Origin: Orobanche coerulescens
Taxonomy: Eukaryota > Streptophyta > Magnoliopsida > Lamiales > Orobanchaceae
Direction: 5' to 3'
Assembly: GCA_033398695.1 (NCBI GenBank)
Contig: CM065818.1
Span: 34,930,001-34,994,000, forward strand
DNA: 64,000 nt
Below the pieces are notes generated by a model. The model was given only the letters and a program-made list of their open reading frames with translations. It was not told the DNA's origin and searched no databases. This document shows, piece after piece, positions 23,226 to 35,375 of the stretch; the stretch's first letter is position 1, and the number at the start of each line of letters is the position of its first letter. Made by a program: the position numbers and the translations under genes.

Positions 23226-26069
23226 TGTAACACCCCCAATCCACTCAGGGATATTACACGCCGTAGACCCCTTTCCACAAGGAGCTACCAGGCGGGAGAC
23301 TACAAATCAAAACCCACATGCGGTCAACTTGACCAAAACATAATACCATAGACCGATTAGGTCTCTCAAAACACAACATAACCGTACATCTGATGAAACT
23401 AAAATACAAATCGATCACATAGTACATAAAATGTCCATCCCCTCAAGGATGACAAGAACTCAAATCGACATATCACTGACAGACGACAAACTACAACTGT
23501 AACTAGTATCGCTGCATTGCATCATCCTCCGAGCCAATCCTGTGGTTGCTCGCTCTCCAGTCAGAACACCTGGAATAAATAACAAAATTCCCAACGAGGG
23601 GTTAGCGATGGAATCGCTAGCAAGTAACCAAGCTATACAATTATACATCAAGAATACAACTGTTATGAAAATAACATTTCGACAAGGTAGTAACACGATC
23701 CCCAAATCTAAAGTCTTTTGAAAATTTATTCCTTTAAAACAAACCATGGGGATTACTCTAGAAATCACTGTAAGAGATTATTTAGAGACTTCGGGGGTCT
23801 CAGTGTAAAATTCTGAAATATGAATGTTTTTCCTTTTCAAAAGGTTTTCTTTCAAAATCATACAAATGATTTTATTCTCAACTCAAACCTCAAGACCAAA
23901 ACCATATTCACCAATATAATCGGGATTCAACATTCAAACATAAACAATTCAGAGATATCAAATCAACAGTCAAAACGTCTCCGTGGCCCCGAAGGGTCCC
24001 ACCCGGATTAGCTCATCAAGAATAAACTCAAACACACCCATAAGTTATCTTGACATCGCACTCGCAAGTGACGATTCACGGAGCCCTCTCCAGACCTACC
24101 CGATTAGATAACCTTATGGTCAAATCGTTACATCTGGGCGTACTCGCAAGCACGCGCCTCCGGAGGCCTCGACGGACCCTACCCGGATAACATCATTCAA
24201 GTACGCCCATAGGTTATCATGACATCGCACTCGCAAGTGCCGATTCTCGGAGCCCTCCCTAGACCTACCCGAATTGATAACCTTATGGTCACAACGTACG
24301 TATGGCCGTACTCGCAAGCACGTGCCTCCGGAGGCCTCGACGGGACCCCTACCCGGATAACATCTAAACTCTCTACTATACACAATAACAAAGGTATAAT
24401 ATTCACCACAACCGCAACCACGTAACACATAGGTTAACGCATCATAACTTCAACAAGGGCACAACATTCACAGCACACCATCATTCAGGAAAAAGGCCAA
24501 CGAGCAAATAATACAAGTATTACGCGATTCCACAATTCTTCGGTTAACTACTCATTTCCAGTATTTATTTTAAGCACAAAATAACATGAAGAGGTAGTTA
24601 TCATTCTTCTTGAAACTAAAGTTTACGTTCGTAATTACCTTCATAAAATCACATCTTCATTTAAAGTAAGTTACGGTTAAATATACCGTCACTAACGAGT
24701 CCACGTTAAATTCACGACACATCACATTCTCAAAGTATAAAGAATATAGACGAGATACTCGCCTCAAGTCCAACGCACGCGGAGCAACGGAAAAGCTCGA
24801 CTTAATGACCGCTACCGAACACTCCGAGGAACACGATTCAACTGGGAAGCTCGGACCCCGAAGAAGACAACGAACGGGAGGGTTCCGACTCGAGTTCTTC
24901 ACAAGGATTTCGTCCCTAAGTCATACCAATGATAAATCAACAATCGTACGATGGATAATAATCATTCAACGCCCAATTCCCCCCTCTAAGACCTTTTGTC
25001 GGACACCTTCAAGGCGTCGACTAAGAACTCGACCAAAACAACGAATCGATACGATCCAACCATGGAATAACAAGAGAAATGATATAATACATCTAAATAA
25101 TCATCAATCCATCACAATCCTAAGTTAAATCGGATTAAACAGATGAAAACCACCAAAACACCCAAATTCCCCAAAACTAGATTTCTAGGAAATCTGACCT
25201 CTTTCGCTCGATCAAAGGATGTTATAGGATGGATGATTGATGATATGAACTCCAAGACTTCATGGATTTAACACCTGACAACATCCCTCCATGACCAAAG
25301 ATGCAGCCGCGGAAGAGGGTGAAACGAGTGAGAAAAATGATGAAAAACCCGTCTGCAGGGCCTTAAATAGCCGTGTCGGCCGCCTTTACGACGTAATCGC
25401 CATGGCTTGCGACGAATCGCCATGGCCGACTCACTGCCTAGAAATGCCGGCAGCATTACGTACGTAACCGGCCAAGACTTACGTATGTAACCGGCCTTAC
25501 GTACGTAACTGCCGAGCACTACCGGCCGTAACTCGGCCTGGGTTCAGACTGCCCGGCCATGACTCGGCCAGGGCTCACTCCGACGGCCCGAACGACCCCA
25601 AAACCCGAACCTGAATATGAATCGAAGATACGGTTACGAAGTACTCGCAAAGACGAATTCGAGCACTAAGAGAACACATGATTCCGACCACCCGAAGGCT
25701 CGGAATTCGACAACGGAAAGTAATTACCCCAAACTTTGGGAAATTACGAAAATTGCCCAAAACGTCCGAAATACACGATACACGATCGAAACACTAAGCT
25801 GAAGATCACAACATGAATAATAACATCAAGTGAACTTACAAGAAACTCGAAAAAACAGTTTCGGACGAGATTCGCAAGAATCGAACTCAAGTGCGGAAAA
25901 GTCGCCAAAAAGCACGGAACTCGACAAAACGATACCGAAACGAACTCGGATGACCAAACACGAAGAACAAAACATTGTCAAAATGTCAAAACGGTCGCAA
26001 GCGTGTTCTGGAAACTAGAAAAATGCCAAAAACGAAAAATTGCCGAAAAAGAAAATCACGGGTATTACA
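23226..26069 (-). repeat. 3' LTR of element C
   Basis: Bounded by TGTAACACCCCC at 23226 and GGTATTACA at 26069. Near the low end is the conserved GGGGTCTACGGCGTGTAATA (minus strand). A ~170-bp tandem duplication containing GAGGCCTCCGGAGGC lies at about 24045-24365. The U3 block 25380-25520 carries TTACGTACGTAA and CGGCCGTAAC palindromes next to a CTATTTAAGG TATA-like box (about 25369-25378). Confidence 0.92.
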
Positions 26070-26083
26070 TTCTACCCCTCTAA
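26070..26083 (-). other. Polypurine tract of element C
   Basis: The minus strand reads TAGAGGGGTAGAA directly before the 3' LTR, preceded by TTTCGGGACGAAAC. Element D has the same context at 44340-44372. It primes plus-strand DNA synthesis. Confidence 0.85.
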
Positions 26084-26157
26084 AAAAAAGTTTCGTCCCG
26101 AAACTTAAAAAAAAAAAAAAGTGAAGTCACAAACAACAAAGCACGGCCGATAAAATC

Positions 26158-26892
26158 TCAACGGTCCCGACGAACCGATCCCGATACCGATGCCGAAACA
26201 CGATTCTGGGAAACCTCATGGAATAATTCACAATACTGAACTCTGTGGCCCTCGAGTCCACAATTATAACAAGTAATCCGTTGCGAAGGATAATTAGCTT
26301 GCACATGACCCACAACGTTGCAATTGAAATACCTCCCAGTCTGACTAGGAGTCAAAGAAGACGACTTGGAACTCTTGGTTCCACCGAACGAAGAAAATGA
26401 AGGTTTCACCGAAGGACTACGCGAAACTCGACGAGAAGAAGTTCCGACTCCCACACTATCCGAAAAATCTCCAGACATCCTCTGCCTATTCGTCTCATGC
26501 AAAGGCCCAGTAGATAACGATGCCATCTCGTACGCCATAGCTCGATTCTGATACTCTCTCAAAGTAGCATAAGTGAAACCCGACATGTACTATCGAATCT
26601 CTGGTTTCATCCGCATATCAAAATGACGGATTTTGTCTTCCTCGGTCCTCACCTGCCCCTTCACGTAAGCGAGCTGTCGACTATAATCGATAATAGCCTG
26701 CGACACGGGTACATCCTGCGGATCGGTTAGATAAAAATCTCGGATCCTCTACTCTCGTATCGGCTCCGGACAGAACTCTGCTTCCATCGACTTTTTGAAC
26801 TCATCCCAAGTAACGGCACGATCCTGAGGCTCAACGGCCTCCCACCAATTAGCAGCATCACTATAGAGAAGAAACTGAGCGATAGGAATCCT
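26158..26892 (-). pseudogene. Element C gag, C-terminal part
   Basis: Continues the reading frame from 46583 across the element D insertion: the join reads CPEER then RIPIAQFLLYSDAANWW. Two CCHC-like knuckles follow, the first degenerate (YFNCNVVGHVQANY, last Cys replaced) and the second intact (CYNCGLEGHRVQYC), then a Ser-rich tail and stop at 26158. In-frame stops at 26749-26751 and 26590-26592 disable it. Confidence 0.85.
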
Positions 26893-26897
26893 CCGTT

Positions 26898-28094
26898 TGT
26901 AATATCCGCATTTTTCTTCCCCCTTGTATTTTCTTTTTCGGCATATTTCACGATAGTAGTGACCCTCGTGTATCTTTCAGCGTATCTTTCCTACTATCTA
27001 TTGATTTGATTCCCGTTATTGTTGTACGGAACCACCGTTTCGGGGTTGCCGTGGATCCATTCTACGTTATGATGCCTGTTGAGATGTTCCGTTTAACGTT
27101 TCGTTCATATTCCGGTGTTTTGGACCGTCTATATCTCGTACCTAGCGCACGCTATATTTTCGGCATAGCGCACGCTAGGGGTCGCTTGGTAGCGCACGCT
27201 ACGACCATTTCGTAGCGCGCGCCAGAGGGCAAGCCCTGGGAGTGGCAGTGCTATTTTCCAGCCTTCTGGACTGGCGTATTAGCGTACGCTACGTAGATTA
27301 GCGCACGCTAATGTCGGGAGGCTAGCGCACGCTGATGATACCTGGTAGCGTGCGCTAGCGTGAGTGTCCAGTACTGGACAGTTTTCTACTGAACTCGGTC
27401 AGGTGCCAGGTAGCGCACGCTACGCTCGTGCATTAGCGCATGCTAGCGGATCAGGTGAGTTACGGGACGGTTTGTCACCGGACTCGGCCGATGCCTGGTA
27501 GCGCACGCTATTGGTCGATAGCGCGCGCTACCGATAGGTTATTAGCGCACGCTACGCTTGGAGTAGCGCACGCTAACGCCGTAAGTCCGCTACCGGATCG
27601 ACGCTAACTATTTTGGCCTGTAATTTTATCCCGTTAGCGCACGCTAACCTTGAGGATTAGCGCACGCTAACACTCCCTGGCTATATAAACCAGGGAGTTG
27701 ACCCAGATGAGCAGATTAGTTTCATTTCGTTTCCTCTCCGCGACGCAGAGCTCCTCCGGGCGATTTCCGAGCGATTCTTCCCTTCGATTATTTCAGGCAT
27801 CCTCTACCTTGAGTTTTTGAAGTAGATTAACAACACCTACTTGTGTTCTTCATCATCAATCCAAGGTAAATCTCTTAGAACCCTACTTTTCGATAAATTG
27901 GGGGTTTTGGGATTTTCTTCCGATCCGTTCCGTTTTGTTGATGGATTCATGATGAATATGATTAATCTTGTTGGTATTCTTAGTTTCCCTACGGATTCAT
28001 GGTATATTTCGTGGTTTTTACGGAATCGAGAGGGTTTGGTTGTGGTCCGCCCTCGTTGTTGTTTATATACGAATATACATGAATCGTAGGCGGG
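26898..28094 (+). repeat. Element D 5' LTR, first part (U3, R, start of U5)
   Basis: Starts TGTAATATCCGC. U3 has about fifteen copies of TAGCGYRCGCTA (for example 27143, 27166, 27190, 27280, 27346, last near 27657), directly upstream of a CTATATAAAC TATA box at 27682-27688. The LTR is broken at 28094 by element N with target duplication GCGGG (28090-28094 and 38444-38448). Confidence 0.93.
27682..27688 (+). promoter_or_regulatory. TATA box of element D
   Basis: TATATAA within GGCTATATAAACCAGGGAG, immediately after the palindrome cluster. The same box is at about 45162 in the 3' LTR. Transcription would start about 30 bp downstream, near CAGATGAGCAGATTAG. Confidence 0.75.
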
Positions 28095-29404
28095 TGTTAG
28101 GCGTATTTTTATACGCTTATTTATCATTATTTTGTAGTATTTTGGAGTGTGAAATCATCTAAATGAGCTGTTAATGCCTTAATTTTGTATGATTGACAGG
28201 AAATTGAAGTCCGGAAGCTTAAACGAGGCAAAACGGCGAAAAACGGCAAAATCGACTATGAGCCGCGGACAAGGAAGCGAGCCACGGCAAAGGAAGACAC
28301 CACCGAAGGGCGAGTAGTGTACTCGTGCCGCGGCACGCCCATGTGAGCCGCACGTGAAGGATTTAATTACGCCCGGTATTGATTTTGGCGATGTGCCGCA
28401 CGAGTTCGATGAGCCGCGGCACACTTAGCGGGTTTGGTACGTCTGCACGGATTTTGGGCCGTTTCGAAGCCAGTTTTCAACCAACTAATACGGACGCGAT
28501 TTATGGAAGTGCTGAGCTATAAATAGGGCTTAAGACCCTAATTTAATTATCGGGGAATCATTGAATCTAAACCTAGGAGAGCTGAAGCTGGAGACAGAGA
28601 AGAGGAGTAAAGCAGAAGAATTCAAGGGCAGAAGGCGGGAGCTGAAGAACGGAGGAATCCGAGCTTCATCTGCGTTTGAATTTTATGCTTTCGTTTATTT
28701 ATTCTGTATTGTCAGTTTTTAGTATGTCAGGCTAAAGCCCTAATCTAGGGTTTTGATGAAACCTTTATTTTGACGAATTGATTGAGATTATCCAATTTAT
28801 TACCTTTTTATTGAGTTTTCCCAATTATGTTTAATGCTTGCAATTATCTGGCCAATAGTTGTATTGATTTAATCATTCACTTCGAATCGGGAGAGGAGAT
28901 TTGGTGAGGAACTATTGGTGAGGACCGTTTTATTCTGTGAGATAGGAATATACTCATAGGAACTACGTGGCCTTTAGGAGATTTCATGCTTTTTGCCTAG
29001 CGACGAGATAATTCACCTAGGGATAGAGTGCGTTAGTCGCCGTTAGATAAATCTATTGACCTCGGGAGAGGCGGTAGAATAGTTTAGCAATCTCCGCCTT
29101 CAATAAATTGGGAAAATTATTTATTACAGATAATCAAGATTAAATTCGGATAAATTAAGGTGGATTCAGAACTCTAGACTTATTTATCATTTGATTCCTT
29201 TTATTCAAGCTATCGTTTTCTGTTTAGTCTTTTATTAATTCTTTTAGTTATTAATCCAAAAACCCAACTTCGATTGTTCAAATAAAATTGGAATACGAAA
29301 ACGTCGGTAGTTAGAGATTCAATCCTCGTGGGAACGATACTCTACTTATCACTTTATTACTTGTAAACGATGACGTGCACTTGCGTGTAGGAAATATCGC
29401 AACA
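28095..29404 (+). repeat. 5' LTR of element N
   Basis: 1310 bp, TGTTAGGCGT to ATATCGCAACA. U3 has several GTGCCGCGGCAC-type palindromes (near 28260, 28327, 28412), then TATAAATA at 28518-28525. The short ORFs inside are not genes. Confidence 0.96.
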
Positions 29405-29410
29405 AGTTTT

Positions 29411-29428
29411 TGGCGCCGTTGCCGGGGA
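29411..29428 (+). other. Primer-binding site of element N
   Basis: TGGCGCCGTTGCCGGGGA, 6 bp after the LTR end, the standard Athila/Tat-type site. An identical site in minus orientation follows the L LTR at 53077-53094. Confidence 0.9.
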
Positions 29429-29545
29429 TTGAAATTTCTAATATCGACTTAAGTATTTCCAGTCTTAATTTGAACGTTTTACTTTTATTTTTGCGTATTT
29501 AATTGTGTTTATTTGTTTTCCTTTTCAGGACCTTTCGTGTAGTGC

Positions 29546-31194
29546 ATGAGAAGACTCGGTAACGAAGGCTTACTACCTTTGGACACCGAGCTCGAGCGCA
29601 CGCTAAGAAGGAATAAAAAGGAGAAAAGAGAGTTGCGCATTTACGTCAAGATGGCCGAAAATATTGAAATCCAAGGAGGAGACAACCAAGTGCGGCAAGT
29701 TCAACCGGAACTCGCTCTTCGGGATTATGCCATGCCGCAAGCCAACGCAAATTTTTCGGGAATTCGGCGTCCCACCATCCAAGCTAATAATTTTGAAATC
29801 AAGCCCGCCATTATTCAGATGGTACAGGCGAGCCCTTTCTGTGGATTGCCGAAGGACGACCCGAATGCCCACATTACTTCGTTCCTTGAGATATGTGACA
29901 CATTTAAAACAAATGGTGTCACCGACGATGCCATCCGATTGAGGCTTTTCCCTTTTTCTTTGAGGGATAAAGCAAAGTTTTGGTTAAATTCCTTACCGCC
30001 GGGGTCGATTACAACATGGGAGAGGTTAGTGCAAGCCTTCCTTGCAAAATTTTTCCCACCAGCTAAGACGGCGCGGTTGAGAAACGAGATAACTACTTTT
30101 GCCCAGTTCGATATGGAATCGCTACACGAGGCGTGGGAGCGATATAAAGAATTACTTCGAAGATGCCCTCATCACAGCATTCCTGATTGGCTTCAGCTGC
30201 ATACGTTTTATGGTGGTTTGAGTGCTTCTACACGCACTCTTGTCGATGCGGCATCCGGTGGGACATTCATGGGAAAATCTATGGCCGAGGCTCACATGCT
30301 TTTGGAAGATATGGCTGAAAACGCTTACCAATGGCCAGCAGAAAGATTGACACCGAAGAGGGTAATGGAAGTTTCGAGCAATGATCCGATCTCCACCTTG
30401 TCAGCTCAAGTCGCCGCTTTGACACAACAGCTTCAGACATTTTCGCACGCACCAGCCCCCGTTACCATTGAGACATGTAATTGGTGTAACGGATCACACC
30501 CGAGTGCGGAGTGTCAATTTGGAAATCCGTTCGAGCAACATCAGATGGAGCAAGCTCGGCCAGGGCCAATGGAAATCGACAAAGCAATTTTTATCCCAGC
30601 ACTTATAATCAAGGGTGGAGGAATCAACAAAATTCTCCATGGAGAAATGGGCAAGCTATGAAGCCTCCACAACCTCACTTCGTGCAACCCCCACAGCAGC
30701 CCCCTCAATCTTCAAAGGTATCTTTGGAGGATGCTCTTGCTCAATTGGCGGCTAACACAAGCCAATTCATGGCCCGCACCGAGACGACTCTTCAAAATCA
30801 TTCAACCTCCATCCGAAATCTAGAAACACAAATGGGGCAGATTGCTAATTTATTGTCTTCTCGGGCTCAAGGTGCAGCCCCCAACGCAGCCGAAGGGAAA
30901 CCCAAGGAAAATGTGCAAGCAATCGAATTAAGAAGCGGAAAGGAGTTGAAAGGGCAGCCTATTAATGACAAAGAGCAGCCGAACGTGCAGAACGAGAAGG
31001 AAAAGGATGAGACGCCTAAGCCAAAGGAAGTATCGACTACTCATCCCACTCCTCAAATTCCATTTCCACAGCGTTTTCAAAAGCAAAAATCGGACAAGCG
31101 CTTTTCAAAATTCCTCGACGTTTTCAAGAAGTTGCACATCAACATTCCGTCGCCGACGCATTGGACCAGATGCCGAGTTACGTCAAGTTCATGA
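29546..31194 (+). pseudogene. Element N gag (Athila type), frameshifted
   Basis: ATG 29546 (MRRLGNEGLLPLDTELERTL). The gag core includes SPFCGLPKDDPNAHITSFLE and FPFSLRDKAKFWLNSLPPGS, typical of Athila gag, then CNWCNGSHPSAEC, a single knuckle-like motif. The frame shifts near 30575 into one encoding YPSTYNQGWRNQQN, and again near 31150. The Gln/Pro-rich tail and ELRSGKEL segment are also Athila landmarks. Confidence 0.9.
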
Positions 31195-33480
31195 AGGAGA
31201 TCTTGTCCAATAAACGAAAGCTCGAGGAATATGAGACGGTCGCTTTAACGGAAGAGTGCAGCGCTATTTTGCAAAAGAAACTCCCACCTAAATTGAGAGA
31301 TCCGGGAAGTTTCACCATTCCTTGCATCATCGGAAATTCATCTTTTGAAAGAGCCCTATGCGATCTCGGGGCGATATAAATCTTATGCCCCTTTCGATTT
31401 TTAAAAAGCTGGAGATTGGGGAAGCCAAGCCGACGACAGTCTCTCTACAATTGGCCGATAGATCCATCAAATATCCAAGGGGTGTGATAGAGGACGTTTT
31501 AGTCAAAGTGGATAAGTTCATCTTTCCGGCCGATTTCATCGTACTTGATATGGAAGAAGACCAAGATATCCCGATTATTTTGGGAAGACCATTTTTGGCA
31601 ACAGGCCGAACGTTGATTGATGTGGAAAAAGGAAAGCTGACTTTGCGCGTTCAAGAGGAGCAAGTAACCTTCAATATTTTTCGATCCGTAAAATATCCAA
31701 GTGACGCTGAAAATTGTTTCCAAGTTGACGTCATTGACTCGTGCGTGAGTAGAACTTTCCGAGAAAATTATCCACCCGATCCATTGGAATCCGTTTTGAT
31801 TGGGGCTGTTTCCGAACCAAATGGAGAGCACGCCGCCTACGTACGACACATGGATGCTTCCCCGCCAATTTTTATTCGTAAACCATTCGAGGAGCTAGGA
31901 AGTTCACTAACTCGACCGACCCCATCGATTGAAAAACCTCCAAAATTGGAACTCAAAAAGCTGCCACCTCATTTGAAGTATGCATTCACGGGCCCGACGA
32001 CTCCCTTCCAGTTATTCTTTCGGCCACTTTAGCAGGAGATCAAGAGGCAAAATTATTAAGAGTTTTGAGGGAGTACAAATCTGCTCTTGGATGGTCTATT
32101 GCGGATATCAAGGGGATCAGCCCATCGATTTGCATGCACAAGATTTTGATGGAGGAAGACTACAAACCATCCGTGGAGCATCAATGCCGGCTGAATCCTA
32201 ACATGAAGGAGGTGGTAAAAGTCGAGGTTTTAAAACTCCTCGACGTAGGTATGATCTTTCCAATTTCTGATAGTAAGTGGGTAAGTCCGGTTCAAGTTGT
32301 GTCGAAAAAGGGTGGGATAACAGTTGTTCAAAACGATAATAATGAATTAATTCCCACCAGGATTGTTACGGGGTGGCGTATGTGCATAGATTATAGGAAA
32401 CTAAATAAGGCCACTAGAAAAGATCATTTTCCCTTGCCTTTTATTGATCAGATGTTAGATAGATTAGCCAGACACAATTTCTATTGCTTTCTCGATGGCT
32501 ATTCGGGGTATAATCAGATTTACATAGCCCCCGAAGACCAAGAGAAAACGACATTTACATGTCCTTACGGCATTTTCGCTTATAGGCGCATGCCGTTTGG
32601 ATTGTGTAATGCGCCGGTGACTTTTCAACGGTGTATGATGGCTATTTTTTCTGACATGGTAGAGCAGTGTATTGAGATTTTCATGGATGATTTTTCTGTT
32701 TTTGGAGATTCTTTTGACATTTGTTTGGAAAATTTGCAGAGGGTCTTGCGAAGATGTGAAGAGACCAATTTAGTCTTGAATTGGGAAAAGTGTCATTTTA
32801 TGGTGCAGGAGGGCATTGTGCTTGGCCATCGAATATCCTCACATGGAATTGAAGTCGACCGAGCAAAAATTGAGACAATTGAGAAGATGCCTCCACCCAC
32901 TTCGGTCAAAGGGATCAGGAGTTTTCTGGGACACGCCGGTTTTTATCGCCGATTTATTAAGGATTTTTCAAAGATCACGAAGCCGCTGTGCAACTTACTC
33001 ATGAAAGATGTCCCATTTACTTTCGACGAGTCTTGTAAAGAAAGTTTTGAGTTGCTGAAGAAAGCTCTAAGCACGGCACCGGTGATAGTCGCTCCGGATT
33101 GGGACCTTCCATTCGAACTAATGTGCGATGCTAGCGATTTTGCCATTGGGGCTGTTTTGGGGCGAGACGAGGGAAGGTGTTTCATGTCATATACTATGCG
33201 AGCCGAACGCTCGATGACGCCCAAAGAAATTATGCCACAACGGAGAAGGAATTGTTGGCGGTGATATTTGCATTTGATAAATTTCGGGCCTATCTACTAG
33301 GAACAAAGGTGATAGTGTGGACCGATCATTCGCGATAAAGTACCTTTTGGAGAAGAAGGATGCCAAACCAAGGTTAATTCGGTGGGTGCTACTCCTTCAA
33401 GAATTCAACTTGGAGATTCGGGACAAGAAAGGGACAGAAATGTTATAGCCGATCACCTTTCACGGTTAGAGAGTTCCTCG
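31161..33480 (+). pseudogene. Element N protease, reverse transcriptase and RNase H, frameshifted
   Basis: The protease site reads CDLGAI then stop near 31377; in the next frame INLMPLSIFKKL follows, so an indel breaks the DLGAS motif. RT is intact from about 32065 with WRMCIDYRKLNKATRKDHFP, DGYSGYNQI and the catalytic FMDDFSVFG. RNase H begins LPFELMCDASDFAIGAVLG, shifts near 33170, and ends near IADHLSRLE (about 33440-33470). Most lesions are 1-2 nt deletions, with no loss of flanking codons. Confidence 0.9.
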
Positions 33481-33639
33481 AGAAGGAAGAAAGTCAGCCA
33501 CAAATTATAGAAACCTTCCCGACGAGCAACTCTACAAGTTGGATTCAACACATGCGCCTTGGTATGCTGATCTAGTGAACTACTTAGCAAGTAAAACAAT
33601 TCCGAACGATCTCTCACGTCATCAAAAGAAGAAGCTAAT

Positions 33640-34839
33640 CTGACGCTAAGTACTATTTGTGGGACGATCCTTTTCTTTTTAAGCGATGCCCCGATCAAAT
33701 TATCCGTAGATGCATTCCAGATGAGGAAATCCACGCAGTGTCTTTGAACCATTGCCATGCATCGCCCTACGGTGGACACTTTAGTGGAAATAGAACAGCA
33801 GTCAAGGTCTTGCGGTCGGGATTTTATTGGCGTCCTTATTCAAAGATGCTCACTCCTTTGTGTCTACATGTGATCGGTGTCAACGGACAGAAACATCTCA
33901 AGACGACACGAAATGCCGCTGAACACCATACTTGAAGTCGAATTATTTGATGTATGGGGGATCGACTTCATGGGTCCATTTCCCCCATCAAACAAGAATC
34001 TCTACATTTTGGTGGCCGTGGATTACGTCTCCAAATGGGTTGAAGCGGTGGCACTACCTACGAATGGGTCCAATGTCGTAATCAAGTTTATCAAACAACA
34101 TATCTTCTCACGCTTTGGGACTCCACGTGCTATTATAAGTGATGGTGGGTCACACTTCGACAACAAATTTCTTGATGCGGTTTTGAGAAAATACGGAGTC
34201 ACTCATCGTGTTGCCACAGCATACCATCCGCAAACGAGTGGTCAAGTTGAGATATCAAATCGAGAGCTGAAGTGGATTCTAGAAAAGACGGTCAGCTCGT
34301 CTCGAAAAGATTGGGCATTTAAACTCGATGATGCACTTTGGGCGTACCGGACTGCGTATAAGACACCTATCGGAATGTCGCCCTACAGATTGGTCTATGG
34401 AAAAGGTTGCCATCTGCCCGTAGAGATGGAGCACCGTGCTTATTGGGCGATAAAGAAACTAAACTTTGATCTAAAATCCGCAGGGGAAAAGCGGTGTTTG
34501 CAGCTGAACGAGTTAGAAGAAATTCGCCACAACTCATACGAAAATGCAAAACTTTATAAGGAGCGGACAAAAATTTGGCATGATAAGCACATCACGCAGA
34601 GAGAATTTGTCCCGGGTCAAGAGGTGTTGCTATTCAACTCACGCTTAAAGTTATTTCTCGGGAAATTGCGTTCACGATGGTCGGGACCGTTCACCGTAGT
34701 TCAAGTGTTTCCACATGGTGCAGTAGAAGTTCAAAGAGATGGTCGAAAATTCAAAGTTAATGGACAACGGTTGAAGGCATACTTGGGGAATCCAATAGAC
34801 ACGCAGAAAACGAGCGTCACCTTATCCACCGCCGGATGA
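33640..34839 (+). pseudogene. Element N integrase (catalytic core frame open 33877-34839)
   Basis: The zinc-binding part has NHCHASPYGGH, then the Cys pair region is frameshifted near 33890. The core is uninterrupted: [12 protein letters not shown] (first Asp), ISDGGSHF (second Asp), [15 protein letters not shown] (Glu). The C-terminus has [14 protein letters not shown] and no chromodomain, as expected for Athila. Confidence 0.9.
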
Positions 34840-35034
34840 ATGCGAGAGAAGTCCTATGAAGACTATAAACTTAGCGCTTCTCGAGGCAACCCGAGTATTA
34901 GTTGTAGATTCTTTGTTGTTTGCTTGCATTTTTAGAGTCTCTTTTTGTCTTCTTTCCTCTTGGATCCATCCTTTCCTCTCATGTTAATGAATTCGTAAAA
35001 TTTACGTGCGTGAATCGGAAAAGGGGATAAATTC

Positions 35035-35375
35035 AATAATGGGCCGCGGCATACCTGTGAGCCGCGGCACACACCACCGAGGAAAAATGGCCGATCAAAT
35101 CAGACTGTGCCGCGGCATGATCTTACTGAGCCGCGGCACACCAGGTCGCTGAGCCGCGGCACCCGAAAACTGAGCCGCGGCACACTAAATGGTCAAGAAA
35201 CGCCCAGGGCGCCTGTACTTTGTGCCGCGGCATACTTAGTCTGAGCCACGGCACACTATAACACTGAGCCGCGGCATACGAAATCTGAGCCGCGGCACCC
35301 GGCGGCATATCAAAACGTCCAAATCCGACTGTACTTTGGGCCGCGGCTCACTTTTATTGTGCCGCGGCACCCGTC
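35035..35375 (+). repeat. Cluster of GCCGCGGC palindromes in the element N internal region
   Basis: At least eleven copies of TGAGCCGCGGCACA or TGTGCCGCGGCAT in 340 bp, downstream of integrase. It is the same palindrome found in U3 of this element, here amplified between pol and the 3' end. A TATA-like GTATAGTATAC follows near 35420. Confidence 0.85.

Noticed and set aside
24045..24365. Possible CRISPR-like direct repeats
   Set aside because: Two long tandem units inside a plant LTR, without short regular repeats and spacers.
27841..28162. Short ORFs in the element D LTR (also 45319-45567)
   Set aside because: LTR sequence downstream of the TATA box; the two copies are LTR duplicates and no domain is recognised.
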